DNA of 6,187 bases from Fimbriimonadales bacterium (GTDB lineage: Bacteria; Armatimonadota; Fimbriimonadia; Fimbriimonadales; Fimbriimonadaceae): positions 1-6,187 of the forward strand of contig JAPLCS010000187.1 in the NCBI GenBank assembly GCA_026392145.1. Direction: 5' to 3'. The translations under genes and the position numbers were made by a program. Positions within the stretch are counted from its first letter, which is position 1, and every line of letters begins with the position of its first letter. Shown piece by piece: positions 1-6,123 of this stretch. The notes beneath the pieces are model-generated. The model saw only the letters and a program-made list of their open reading frames with translations. It made no database searches and was not told the DNA's origin.

Positions 1-809
1 ACAGCCTTGCTCTGATCAATTCCCTTCGCCACGCTGGCAAATTTCTGAGCGCGATAGACGCCGGCGAAATCCCCGAAAATTTTCGCTGTTCGTGAATTCT
101 GGATTTCGCCCCTCAAAAGTCCTAAGTCCATCATCTCATCCAGGTCCGTCTGTTGATCACCAAAACGAACCGCATATTGGCTCTTTAATAACTTCCCACG
201 ATTGAGCATATCGATAACTCGAGGGTCACTCTTTCTCGCAACGACCGAGTTTTTTAACTTCTGAAGCCTAGTTGCATTGATATGCCCCTCAGATGCTTCT
301 AAAATTGCGTAGGGACGAATGAGATAAGAAGCACTGACCACCAAGGTCTCAGCACTCCCATAGCGAACCATCTCCAAAATCCTCAAGGCTCGTTCCGCGT
401 CTCCAACCGCTGCTTCATAACGCTTAGAATCAAGTGCGATCTTTGCTTGCCGACTTAACATCGCGGCGGCATTCAGCGAAGCACGAATCGCCTCCCCTTT
501 GGGACCGTCCATCAAAGACTCTCCATGGAACGCAGGGACAATCGGCCTAATCGCTCCAGACTCAATTCCCTTGATCCACTGGTCACCAAGACTTCTTATT
601 GAGGCAGCACTGGGAAATTCTTCCAACAAAACTGAATGGGTACTTCGCACGACAGGAATGTAAGCGTCCAGTCGACGATCTAACTCCCGATCTATTTTTA
701 CTGGGCTGTAGTTGTCCTGAAGTTCAACCATCTCCGAGAACTTAATAGAGCTCCCGCACAGAATGGCGAATAATCCACACCGGCCCAGGAGTTGCGAAAC
801 TCCCCCCAT
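1..809 (-). CDS. Unrecognised, probably exported helical protein (3' end off the window)
   Basis: The reverse strand is open from an ATG at 809 to the left edge: 269 codons with no stop, so the C-terminus is missing. A TGA lies two codons upstream, so 809 is the first possible ATG. The bases GAGGT abut the start codon and are too close to be a normal ribosome site. Residues 8-21 (LGRCGLFAILCGSS) form a basic-then-hydrophobic segment like a signal peptide; Cys18 is in a poor lipobox context (AIL-C), so lipidation is doubtful. The rest looks soluble and mostly helical. Residues 112-147, with SRQAKIAL and RYEAAVGDAERALRIL, resemble the helix pairs of TPR-like proteins, but no diagnostic motif is present. 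I do not recognise the family. It is divergent from the ECF sigma factor gene and shares its 153-base upstream region, so co-regulation is possible. The open frame and codon pattern make it a likely real gene; the function is unknown. Confidence 0.72.
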   Translation of the reverse strand, partial: MGGVSQLLGRCGLFAILCGSSIKFSEMVELQDNYSPVKIDRELDRRLDAYIPVVRSTHSVLLEEFPSAASIRSLGDQWIKGIESGAIRPIVPAFHGESLMDGPKGEAIRASLNAAAMLSRQAKIALDSKRYEAAVGDAERALRILEMVRYGSAETLVVSASYLIRPYAILEASEGHINATRLQKLKNSVVARKSDPRVIDMLNRGKLLKSQYAVRFGDQQTDLDEMMDLGLLRGEIQNSRTAKIFGDFAGVYRAQKFASVAKGIDQSKA

Positions 810-852
810 ACCTCAATCATCGGTGCGCATAGTTCTAATTCATTAGGTTAAG

Positions 853-913
853 AGAATATTAAACTTTAGACCTAGTAAAAATAAATTTTTCTAAAGTTAA
901 CTTAAAATATTCT
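853..913. repeat. Imperfect inverted repeat in the divergent promoter region
   Basis: The left arm at 853-870 (AGAATATTAAACTTTAGA) is matched on the opposite strand by 890-913. TCTAAAGTT (890-898) pairs with 862-870, and AATATTCT (906-913) pairs with 853-860. The right arm carries about six extra bases, which include half of the perfect palindrome AAGTTAACTT (894-903). The 19-base centre is also partly self-complementary (AAAAAT/ATTTTT). The right arm runs into the TATAAT box of the ECF gene. It could be an operator for a dimeric regulator or a cruciform-prone AT-rich segment. The AT-richness makes chance pairing a real alternative. Confidence 0.45.
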
Positions 914-918
914 ATAAT
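889..918 (+). promoter_or_regulatory. Candidate sigma-70-type promoter of the ECF sigma factor gene
   Basis: A perfect -10 hexamer TATAAT lies at 913-918, 44 bases before the ATG at 963. The best -35 at a usual distance is TTCTAA (889-894), an 18-base spacer away and matching only three of six consensus positions. The predicted transcript would start near 925 and have a leader of about 38 bases. No typical ECF autoregulatory -35 (AAC-type) is evident at the right distance, though GTTAACTT lies nearby at 896-903. On the other strand, TAATAT (861-856) could serve as a -10 for the minus-strand gene, with no good -35. Confidence 0.45.
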
Positions 919-962
919 AATTATGTTGATGAAATAAAAATCTTCAACACCATTTCACAGAA

Positions 963-1523
963 ATGAAAACACAAAATCAAAATCAGAGTTGGGAATCACA
1001 CGTAATCAGCCAAATCCGAAAAGGAGATGAAGTAGCGTTCGAACTCCTGTGCGACACTTTCCGTCCACAGCTAACTGGCCTCGCATTGCGAAAGCTACAC
1101 AACACTGAAGATGCTCACGATGTAGTTCAAGAAACCTTTGTGAAGGCATACCGAAGTCTCAAAGATTTCGACACTTCAAGACCACTGAAGCCATGGCTCA
1201 TGAGAATCTGCATGAACTGTATCGTTGACCTAGTTCGCAGCAGAAAACATCACACCGAATCACTCGATAATGTTGAGTATTCACTCTCAGACTCCGGAGC
1301 ATCAGCCGAAAAAGCAGACAATGCTCTAATCAACGGTCAAGTCATGACGTCCATTCGAAAGCTCCCGTGGAGATACCGGCAAATAATCATGATGCGACAC
1401 TTTGATCACCTTGATGTCAGCGAGATTGCCAACCAACTCCAAAAGCCAGAAGGAACTATCAAGAGCTGGTTGTTCCGAGCAAGAGCGATGCTCCAGCAGG
1501 ACCTAGCTCCAGCATTGGGATAA
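963..1523 (+). CDS. ECF-family RNA polymerase sigma factor
   Basis: A 186-residue protein of usual length for a group 4 (ECF) sigma factor, which redirects core RNA polymerase to a small promoter set. Sigma region 2 spans about residues 22-95: FRPQL, then NTEDAHDVVQETFVKAYRSL (core binding, -10 melting) and PWLMRICMNCIVDLVRS. A short acidic linker (96-122) follows. Sigma region 4 covers about 125-182, with IRKLPWRYRQIIMMRHFDHL followed by the helix-turn-helix SEIANQLQKPEGTIKSWLFRAR that should contact the -35. There is no sigma region 3, as expected for ECFs, and no extra C-terminal domain. The ATG is preceded by an A-rich stretch with no Shine-Dalgarno site. The gene ends 34 bases before a strong hairpin, so no anti-sigma gene follows it; the only gene that could be paired with it is the divergent unknown one. 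Family assignment is firm. The ECF subgroup and its regulon cannot be told from the sequence alone. Confidence 0.95.
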   Translation: MKTQNQNQSWESHVISQIRKGDEVAFELLCDTFRPQLTGLALRKLHNTEDAHDVVQETFVKAYRSLKDFDTSRPLKPWLMRICMNCIVDLVRSRKHHTESLDNVEYSLSDSGASAEKADNALINGQVMTSIRKLPWRYRQIIMMRHFDHLDVSEIANQLQKPEGTIKSWLFRARAMLQQDLAPALG

Positions 1524-1557
1524 ACAAAACAATCGCTGAAATGCGTTGCTATATAAG

Positions 1558-1585
1558 AAAGGGGGACGAATCTCGTCCCCCTTTT
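1558..1585. terminator. Bidirectional intrinsic terminator between the ECF gene and carB
   Basis: A perfect 12-bp stem, AAAGGGGGACGA (1558-1569) with TCGTCCCCCTTT (1573-1584), closes a 3-base loop (ATC). The flanking A-run on the left and T-run on the right give a U-tract for either direction. It sits in the 82-base gap between two convergent genes and so should stop both transcripts. Confidence 0.92.
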
Positions 1586-1605
1586 AACTTCCAATGTTAT
1601 AACTG

Positions 1606-2415
1606 CTAAGCCAGCGCAAAATACTCGTCTAGCCGTTTGCACGTACTCTTAGAGGGATCGTCGTAGATTTCCAGAGCACGCACCAACGCCGTAGCAGTAT
1701 CAATACTCGTAACACAAGGCACGCCTGTTTCGATACAGGCTCGTCGAATTTGTGCAGCCTCGCTTTCACTCGTCTCTGTGAGTGAAGGCGTGTTGATCAT
1801 TAAACTCACTCCACCATCCATAATCAAGTCCAACAAATTCGGTGAACCTGATTGAATTTTTCCAACAGACTCACAATCAACTCCAGCCTGCTTCAGTGCT
1901 TCCGCCGTTCCGGGGGTAGCAACAACCTTCCTACCATTGGCGACCAATCGCTTCCCAATCTCAATTGCAAAAGTCTTGTCCAAATCTCGTACCGTCAAGC
2001 AGACCGCACCATCTCCCTTAAAGTTGATTCCCGCAGCCAGAAATGCCTTATAAAGGGCAGATTCATAAGTCGAATCAATACCCATAATCTCCCCCGTTGA
2101 TTTCATTTCAGGACCGAGAGATGGCTCAACTTTTCGCAACTTCTGGAATGAGAACACTGGTGCCTTGATTGCATACACAGTTGACCTACCGGTGAATGGT
2201 TGCCCCACGGCAGTCACAGACCCCTTAAATAGGGGACTCCAAGACCGCTTCTTTTCTCCGCAATAAGGCAGGCCGCTCGACTCAGAGAGAGTCCACAAAC
2301 CAGTGGTATATCCCAAGTCCTTCAGCTTGTGACCCATCATACATCTGGTAGCCAAATCCACCATTGGAATACCGGTAACTTTGCTCAAGAATGGAACCGT
2401 GCGACTGCCCCGTGG
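1606..2415 (-). CDS. carB: CarB fragment: end of CPS.B and MGS-like allosteric domain
   Basis: The downstream piece resumes at [12 protein letters not shown] (first codon at 2415). The first start-like codon in this frame is a TTG at 2388 that is really an internal Leu, so it is unlikely to be translated on its own. Counting from that [19 protein letters not shown] (4-19) and LGYTTGLW (25-32), then an unusual stretch (about 33-70), then [14 protein letters not shown] (71-84) and [14 protein letters not shown] (90-103), the conserved end of the synthetase core. The MGS-like Rossmann domain follows (about 122-250), with [23 protein letters not shown] and MINTPS; in CarB this domain binds regulators such as UMP. 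The domain is complete and ends at TAA 1606-1608, 20 bases from the terminator hairpin. Confidence 0.82.
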   Translation of the reverse strand, partial: PRGSRTVPFLSKVTGIPMVDLATRCMMGHKLKDLGYTTGLWTLSESSGLPYCGEKKRSWSPLFKGSVTAVGQPFTGRSTVYAIKAPVFSFQKLRKVEPSLGPEMKSTGEIMGIDSTYESALYKAFLAAGINFKGDGAVCLTVRDLDKTFAIEIGKRLVANGRKVVATPGTAEALKQAGVDCESVGKIQSGSPNLLDLIMDGGVSLMINTPSLTETSESEAAQIRRACIETGVPCVTSIDTATALVRALEIYDDPSKSTCKRLDEYFALA

Positions 2416-3191
2416 ATATCAACACCAATTCGCACCATCTGAGAAATCTCCTCCTCAGAGATGGAAACCGGAGGATAAATCGCCATTGAATCACCGCTAT
2501 GAACTCCAGCTCGCTCAATATGCTCCATGATTCCAGGAACCAATACATCCTCACCGTCTGAAATCAAATCAACTTCAGCTTCCTTTCCGTAAAGATATTT
2601 GTCCACCAGTACAGGCTGACCAGGATTCGCTGCCTCAGCCTCAGCATAAAATCCCTCCAACTGAGCTTTTGAAAACACAATTTCCATAGCCCTCCCACCA
2701 AGCACAAAGCTCGGTCGAACAAGCACGGGGTAGCCCACTTCATCAGCTACAACTTCAGCTTCAGCTAACGAACGTACCGCTCGTCCCTTGGGTCGTTGAA
2801 CTCCCAGTTTCTCCAACAACGCATCAAACTGCTCTCTGTCTTCAGCAGAAGCTATAGCTTCGTGAGAAGTACCGAGCACCTTGATGCCACGATTTGAGAG
2901 CCCCTCAGCCAAATTGATGGCCGTCTGTCCGCCAAATTGACAGACCACACCAATAGGCTTTTCACGACTGATAATGTCACAAACATCCTCTAAAGTAACC
3001 GGCTCAAAATACAGTCCATTGGAAGTATCAAAGTCAGTAGAAACGGTTTCCGGGTTATTATTTACGAGAATGGCGTTGTAGCCCATCTCCCGCAAAGTCC
3101 ACACGCAATGGACACAAGAATAGTCAAATTCGATGCCCTGTCCAATTCTAATTGGGCCCGAACCCAAAACGAGTACCGTTTCGCTCATCAA
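2385..3191 (-). CDS. carB: CarB fragment: start and ATP-grasp core of the CPS.B synthetase domain
   Basis: The upstream piece of the broken gene is 268 codons long, of which about the last ten are out-of-frame sequence after the lesion. It starts at tandem ATGs with no clear ribosome site. The match begins exactly where CPS.B begins in full-length Car[22 protein letters not shown] (residues 8-28), then [14 protein letters not shown] (44-57), [10 protein letters not shown] (61-70) and [11 protein letters not shown] (85-95) of the pre-ATP-grasp fold. ATP-grasp motifs follow: SAEDREQF (115-122), [19 protein letters not shown] (154-172), [11 protein letters not shown] (204-214) and [16 protein letters not shown] (220-235). 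All match the family well. The frame is lost after MVRIGVD (252-258), and GAVARFHS before the stop is the wrong-frame reading of the conserved RGSRTVPF segment. Confidence 0.85.
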   Translation of the reverse strand: MMSETVLVLGSGPIRIGQGIEFDYSCVHCVWTLREMGYNAILVNNNPETVSTDFDTSNGLYFEPVTLEDVCDIISREKPIGVVCQFGGQTAINLAEGLSNRGIKVLGTSHEAIASAEDREQFDALLEKLGVQRPKGRAVRSLAEAEVVADEVGYPVLVRPSFVLGGRAMEIVFSKAQLEGFYAEAEAANPGQPVLVDKYLYGKEAEVDLISDGEDVLVPGIMEHIERAGVHSGDSMAIYPPVSISEEEISQMVRIGVDIHGAVARFHS

Positions 3192-3233
3192 AGAACCAGT
3201 CTACCGGTTTCTAATCAGGTAAACCTTACTTTA

Positions 3234-4088
3234 ATGGCAGGTTGGTTGAATCCGGAACCTTTTGGATGGGAAGGAATCGTCGAAGACGCGCTTTCAGAGG
3301 ATGTTGGTCCTGGTGACATCACCTCCGCCAGTTTCCCAGAAGATCATTGGGTCGAATGGTATATCGAAGCTCAAGCCAATGGAATCCTTTCAGGTTCTGG
3401 CATCATTGAGTACCTTTTGGCACCGCAGGGCGATGACTCTAAAGCCTTCATAGAAATTCGTGCGAATGATGGAGATCGAGTAGGTCGTGGCACTCTCATT
3501 GCGAGAGGTCGCAATCATGCTTCCAAAGTCCTCATGGCTGAACGAACCGCACTCAACTTTGTCATGCACCTAAGTGGAGTCGCTACGTTAACCGCCACCT
3601 TTGTTGAACGAGTTGCCGGAACCAACGCAAAAATCGTAGACACTCGAAAAACCATTCCCGGGCTCAGAACACTCCAAAAATACGCCGTCAGATGCGGTGG
3701 TGGGCACAATCATCGCATGGGCCTATACGATGCGGTGATGCTCAAAGACAACCACATACGCGCCCATGGCTCAATTGAAAAGGCTGTCGCAGCGGTACGA
3801 AAGTATGTGTCTCACATGACAAAAATTGAGATTGAATGTGACCACCCTGAGCAAGTAGCTCAAGCAGTTCGATCACGATGCGAAGTCATTATGCTAGACA
3901 ACATGGATCCATTCACCATGCGAGAACTGGTACAGCTGTACAAGGGTAATGCCATTTTTGAAGCTAGTGGCGGAATCAATCTTGATACCGTGAAAGGTGT
4001 TGCCGAAACTGGAGTGGACATCATAAGTGTAGGAGCTCTTACACACTCAGCTTCAGCGATTCCCTTCCACATGGAATTTAGTAACTGA
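3234..4088 (+). CDS. nadC: Quinolinate phosphoribosyltransferase (nicotinate-nucleotide pyrophosphorylase, carboxylating)
   Basis: NadC converts quinolinate and PRPP to nicotinate mononucleotide, CO2 and pyrophosphate in cytosolic de novo NAD synthesis. The 284-residue product has the family's usual length. The N-terminal domain (1-115) has EDVGPGDITSASF (22-34) and a swivelling region with ANGILSG (48-54). The TIM-barrel part carries DTRKTIPGLR (136-145), Lys149, GGGHNHR (155-161) and LKDNH (170-174). IEIECD (198-203), LDN (221-223), EASGGI (243-248) and SVGALTHS (265-272) follow. These are the substrate- and PRPP-binding signatures, and none is missing. I chose ATG 3234 (MAGWLNPEP) because family members begin just before this point. 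The frame stays open upstream to an ATG at 3108, but that would add 42 residues antisense to carB with no family likeness. Only a weak AGGT lies upstream of the start. birA follows after 65 bases on the same strand, a likely cofactor operon. Confidence 0.96.
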   Translation: MAGWLNPEPFGWEGIVEDALSEDVGPGDITSASFPEDHWVEWYIEAQANGILSGSGIIEYLLAPQGDDSKAFIEIRANDGDRVGRGTLIARGRNHASKVLMAERTALNFVMHLSGVATLTATFVERVAGTNAKIVDTRKTIPGLRTLQKYAVRCGGGHNHRMGLYDAVMLKDNHIRAHGSIEKAVAAVRKYVSHMTKIEIECDHPEQVAQAVRSRCEVIMLDNMDPFTMRELVQLYKGNAIFEASGGINLDTVKGVAETGVDIISVGALTHSASAIPFHMEFSN

Positions 4089-4153
4089 GCAAAAACATAC
4101 TAATTACACCCATCAAACAAAGGCGGTAATCGGTAAGAGTCAAACAAGTCATA

Positions 4154-4822
4154 GTGAACATCTCTAACCAAATCATCCACTTGCAAGAGACAACCTCAAC
4201 GCAAGATGACGCCAAAAACGCTGGCTTCGGTGTGTTCTGGACATCACACCAGACCGCTGGTAGGGGACGCTTTGACAGACAATGGTTCACCCCTCAAGGA
4301 GAGGCACTGGCAGTGTCAATCTGCCTAAACGAATACACCCACCATCCTCGTCCATATTTGCTTGGCATGACAGTAGCAACTGCAATTGCAGAATCCCTTA
4401 ATCTTGAATTGCAATGGCCCAATGACCTTGTCCTAAACGGTAAAAAAATTGGAGGAATACTCTCTGAAATTCATCAAGGCGTTCCCGTTATCGGTATTGG
4501 TCTAAACCTCCTGACAACAACATTCCCCGAAGAAATTGCGAATCGAGCTTCCAGCATCGTAGCATCAGGTCGCCCCGCGATTTCACCCGAATCTGCACTC
4601 AATCAACTGATTGAAGCCCTCCGTGACTTTGAACCCATACCTGAATCCTGGTCGCAACTCAGCGATAGATGGTTAAAGCGTGACATGACCCCCGGCAAAG
4701 TGTTTCAACTCACGGATGGTCGTGTAGGAGTAGCACAAAACATTACAGAAGAAGGGTTCCTCCTATGGTCCAACACGGTCTCCATAGAAGTCGTAACTGT
4801 CGCAGAAGCACTTTGGCGATAA
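4154..4822 (+). CDS. birA: Biotin--[acetyl-CoA-carboxylase] ligase, class I (no DNA-binding domain)
   Basis: The enzyme activates biotin with ATP to biotinyl-AMP and attaches it to the lysine of biotin carboxyl carrier proteins. The 222-residue product begins directly with the catalytic domain (IIHLQETTSTQDDAK, 7-21), so it lacks the N-terminal winged helix of E. coli BirA and should not act as a bio-operon repressor. Visible signatures are TAGRGRFDRQW (34-44, the GRGR adenylate loop), LQWPNDLVLNGKKIGGIL (86-103, with the probable catalytic Lys98), GIGLNLL (114-120) and ASS (132-134). The C-terminal SH3-like domain is about 176-222. The start is GTG at 4154; an in-frame TAA at 4127-4129 excludes anything far upstream, and there is no ATG between. 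AAGGCGG (4120-4126) is too distant to be a good ribosome site. It lies 65 bases after nadC with no terminator between, which suggests cotranscription. Confidence 0.94.
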   Translation: MNISNQIIHLQETTSTQDDAKNAGFGVFWTSHQTAGRGRFDRQWFTPQGEALAVSICLNEYTHHPRPYLLGMTVATAIAESLNLELQWPNDLVLNGKKIGGILSEIHQGVPVIGIGLNLLTTTFPEEIANRASSIVASGRPAISPESALNQLIEALRDFEPIPESWSQLSDRWLKRDMTPGKVFQLTDGRVGVAQNITEEGFLLWSNTVSIEVVTVAEALWR

Positions 4823-4830
4823 ATCTATCA

Positions 4831-4886
4831 TTTTTACTAGGGCAACACCAATCTTCACGCCCTGTATGAGGGTTCTAGTGAAAAAA
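4831..4886. repeat. Imperfect inverted repeat after birA
   Basis: TTTTTACTAG (4831-4840) pairs with CTAGT-G-AAAAA (4875-4885) with one bulged G. Inside, GGC (4841-4843) can pair with GCC (4859-4861), or CCC (4860-4862) with GGG (4870-4872). It starts 8 bases after the birA stop and is the only structure seen in the 158-base gap before the next gene. It lacks a U-tract on either strand right after the stem, so it is not a standard intrinsic terminator. It may be a weak terminator, an mRNA 3' end stabiliser or chance. Confidence 0.35.
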
Positions 4887-4980
4887 CCTGATATTATTAC
4901 TGGGATTATCCTAATGAATAGGCGGAAAACTGGCAGTATTAACAGTAGGCCAATTTAATGGTTTGAGAGGTTGTTTCTGA

Positions 4981-5211
4981 ATGTCGAAGCTTTTCGCGTG
5001 CGTTGCAGGGATGGTGGCACTGGCTGCTGGCATTTACGGCAATGTAGATGCGGTACTTTGTATGCAGCGAGCAGCCGTCGCATTCGTAGTAGGAGCTTGC
5101 ATCGGTGCATTTTGGCAAACAGTGACGTCGATCCCTGTGAGTCTAGTGCCTGCAGACTCTGAAGAATCAACATTGGACGAAAGCGAATCTCAAGAACAGA
5201 AAGCAGCCTAA
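4981..5211 (+). CDS. Small two-helix membrane protein of unknown function
   Basis: A 76-residue protein from ATG 4981, supported by GAGAGG at 4965-4970 (10-base spacing). Two hydrophobic segments are visible: about residues 4-20 (LFACVAGMVALAAGIYG) and about 31-56 (AAVAFVVGACIGAFWQ and on to IPVSLV), with a short NVDAVLCMQR connector. Both contain small-residue patterns (GxxxG-like) suited to helix packing. An acidic tail (57-76, rich in Glu and Ser) follows. A likely topology is both ends on the same side of the inner membrane. I do not recognise the family. It lies 44 bases upstream of the FliA-type sigma gene with no terminator between, so the two are probably cotranscribed. A role in flagellar export or in holding the sigma factor at the membrane is only a guess from position. 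The overlapping frame starting at 4971 has no ribosome site and an Arg/Cys-rich unnatural composition, so this frame is preferred. Confidence 0.75.
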   Translation: MSKLFACVAGMVALAAGIYGNVDAVLCMQRAAVAFVVGACIGAFWQTVTSIPVSLVPADSEESTLDESESQEQKAA

Positions 5212-5255
5212 ACCAAATTTTCAGTTGGTAATCAGAGAAAACAAGAGGAATTGAA

Positions 5256-6035
5256 ATGTCACTAAGCCCAGAGCAGTTGTCAAGAACATGGAAGGAATTC
5301 AAGGTCTTCAAAGACCCCGCCTCCCGTGACGACATCATCAATCACTACTCCTACCTTGTAAAGATCACAGCTGGAAGACTGGTCACCTCGCTTCCCGGTG
5401 GACTTGACAGAGAAGACCTCGTAAGTTCAGGTGTTATCGGTCTTATCAAGGCAGTGGACCAATTTGATCCGACTCGAGACGTAAAGTTTGAAACCTACGC
5501 AATTGCACTCATCAGAGGCGCAATCCTCGAAATGCTAAGAGATGAAGACTGGGTTCCCCGCTCCATCAGAGAAAAGCTTAAAGCCCTTGACCGCACCATG
5601 ATGTCGCTGGAAACCAAAAATGGTCACCCGGCATCAGATGTAGAAATTGCCGAAGCAATGCAGATAAGCCGAGAGGAAGTGAGCGAATTAATGGTTCGAA
5701 TGGGTCGAACCAACATCTACTCCCTAGATGACATTCTCGGAACCAGCGATGGTGACGACCACGTTTCCTTCATTGAGCTCTTAGCCGACAACGATGCCAA
5801 TACAGGCGGCGAAGTTGAAGGAAAAGAAATTCGAAGAATTCTCACAAGTGGCGTAGATAACCTTCCCGAGAGAGAAAGATTAGTAATCGCTCTCTACTAC
5901 TTCGAAGGTCTTACCTTCAAAGAAATTGGTCGAGTGCTAGGCGTCAGTGAAAGCCGAGTCTATCAACTCCACACCCAGGCAATGAACCGCCTGCGCAATT
6001 TCATGCGACAAGAAGGCGGAATCCAGGTTCGCTAA
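5256..6035 (+). CDS. fliA: FliA/WhiG-type (sigma-28) RNA polymerase sigma factor
   Basis: A 259-residue alternative sigma factor of the group 3 FliA/SigD/WhiG family (E. coli FliA 239, B. subtilis SigD 254 residues). Region 2 (about 25-98) contains LPGGLDREDLVSSGVIGLIKAVDQFDP and the hallmark FETYAIALIRGAILEMLRDEDWVPRSIR (78-105) that recognises the -10. Region 3 (about 103-155) has the ASDVEIAEAMQISREEVSEL helix-turn-helix. A variable acidic segment (157-190, DDILGTSDGDDH) precedes region 4 (about 195-252), with NLPERERLVIALYYFEGLTFKEIG and SESRVYQLHTQAMNRLR for -35 contact. The start is fixed by AGAGGA (5244-5249), six bases before the ATG. In flagellated bacteria this family drives late flagellar and chemotaxis genes; in Streptomyces WhiG drives sporulation. 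No flagellar gene is visible here, so the regulon is unknown, and the symbol reflects family rather than proven role. An anti-sigma FlgM is not seen in the window. Confidence 0.93.
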   Translation: MSLSPEQLSRTWKEFKVFKDPASRDDIINHYSYLVKITAGRLVTSLPGGLDREDLVSSGVIGLIKAVDQFDPTRDVKFETYAIALIRGAILEMLRDEDWVPRSIREKLKALDRTMMSLETKNGHPASDVEIAEAMQISREEVSELMVRMGRTNIYSLDDILGTSDGDDHVSFIELLADNDANTGGEVEGKEIRRILTSGVDNLPERERLVIALYYFEGLTFKEIGRVLGVSESRVYQLHTQAMNRLRNFMRQEGGIQVR

Positions 6036-6065
6036 AAAAGCACCAACGACTTCTTAGACAAAACA

Positions 6066-6100
6066 AAACGGGGGCAGTTTTACTGCTCCCGTTTCTTTTT
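6066..6100. terminator. Strong convergent intrinsic terminator after the FliA-type gene
   Basis: The arms 6066-6078 (AAACGGGGGCAGT) and 6082-6094 (ACTGCTCCCGTTT) form a 13-bp stem with one G-U pair and a TTT loop. CTTTTT follows at 6095-6100. On the opposite strand the stem is followed by TGTTT, giving a weaker U-tract for the convergent DUF1080 gene. It begins 30 bases after the fliA stop codon. Confidence 0.9.
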
Positions 6101-6123
6101 AAGTGCGCTCTCAGAGAGTCAAC

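Larger units (their letters stand above)
1606..3191 (-). pseudogene. carB: CPS.B half of carbamoyl-phosphate synthase large chain, broken by an internal deletion/frameshift
   Basis: Read on the minus strand, 3191 to about 2418 and then about 2417 to 1606 encode the second half of CarB: its ATP-grasp synthetase domain and the allosteric MGS-like domain, about 528 residues. CarB makes carbamoyl phosphate for pyrimidines and arginine and normally exceeds 1,000 residues, with two homologous halves. Here the first half (CPS.A) is absent: a TAG lies four codons before the first ATG, and nadC diverges 42 bases away. The frame is open until GVD, then jumps frame at the bases AT (2416-2417) and resumes as [12 protein letters not shown]. 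In intact homologues about 27-28 residues lie between these points, so about 82 bases are missing. The lost segment should include the metal/ATP ligands equivalent to E. coli Gln829, Glu841 and Asn843. Both flanks are otherwise well conserved, with no second stop. That suggests a recent lesion, or an assembly or sequencing error in a naturally split carB of the Aquifex/methanogen kind. As written, it cannot encode an active enzyme. Confidence 0.85.

Noticed and set aside
1406..1642. Minus-strand ORF antisense to the ECF gene end and across the terminator
   Set aside because: It overlaps the conserved region 4 coding sequence and the hairpin; its composition is unlike a real protein.
1852..2100. 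Plus-strand ORF inside carB
   Set aside because: It is a shadow of the well-conserved MGS-domain frame on the other strand.
2282..2554. Minus-strand ORF spanning the carB break
   Set aside because: It lies in a third frame with no CarB similarity and does not bridge the two conserved pieces.
3108..3233. Longer nadC reading from an ATG at 3108
   Set aside because: It would add 42 residues antisense to the carB start. NadC family members begin near MAGWLNPEP, and the added part has no family likeness.
4878..4958. Tiny ORF starting GTG after GAGGG (26 residues, KKPDIITGIILMN...)
   Set aside because: The ribosome-site spacing is acceptable, but the ORF is very short, overlaps the inverted repeat, has basic low-information content and no recognisable relatives.
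5212..5229. Short hairpin ACCAA/TTGGT between the membrane protein and the sigma gene
   Set aside because: The stem is only five base pairs with an 8-base loop and no U-tract, so it is too weak to call a terminator or regulatory element.
4955..5341. Minus-strand ORF opposite the membrane protein and sigma gene start
   Set aside because: It is antisense to two better-supported genes with good ribosome sites, and has no recognisable motif.
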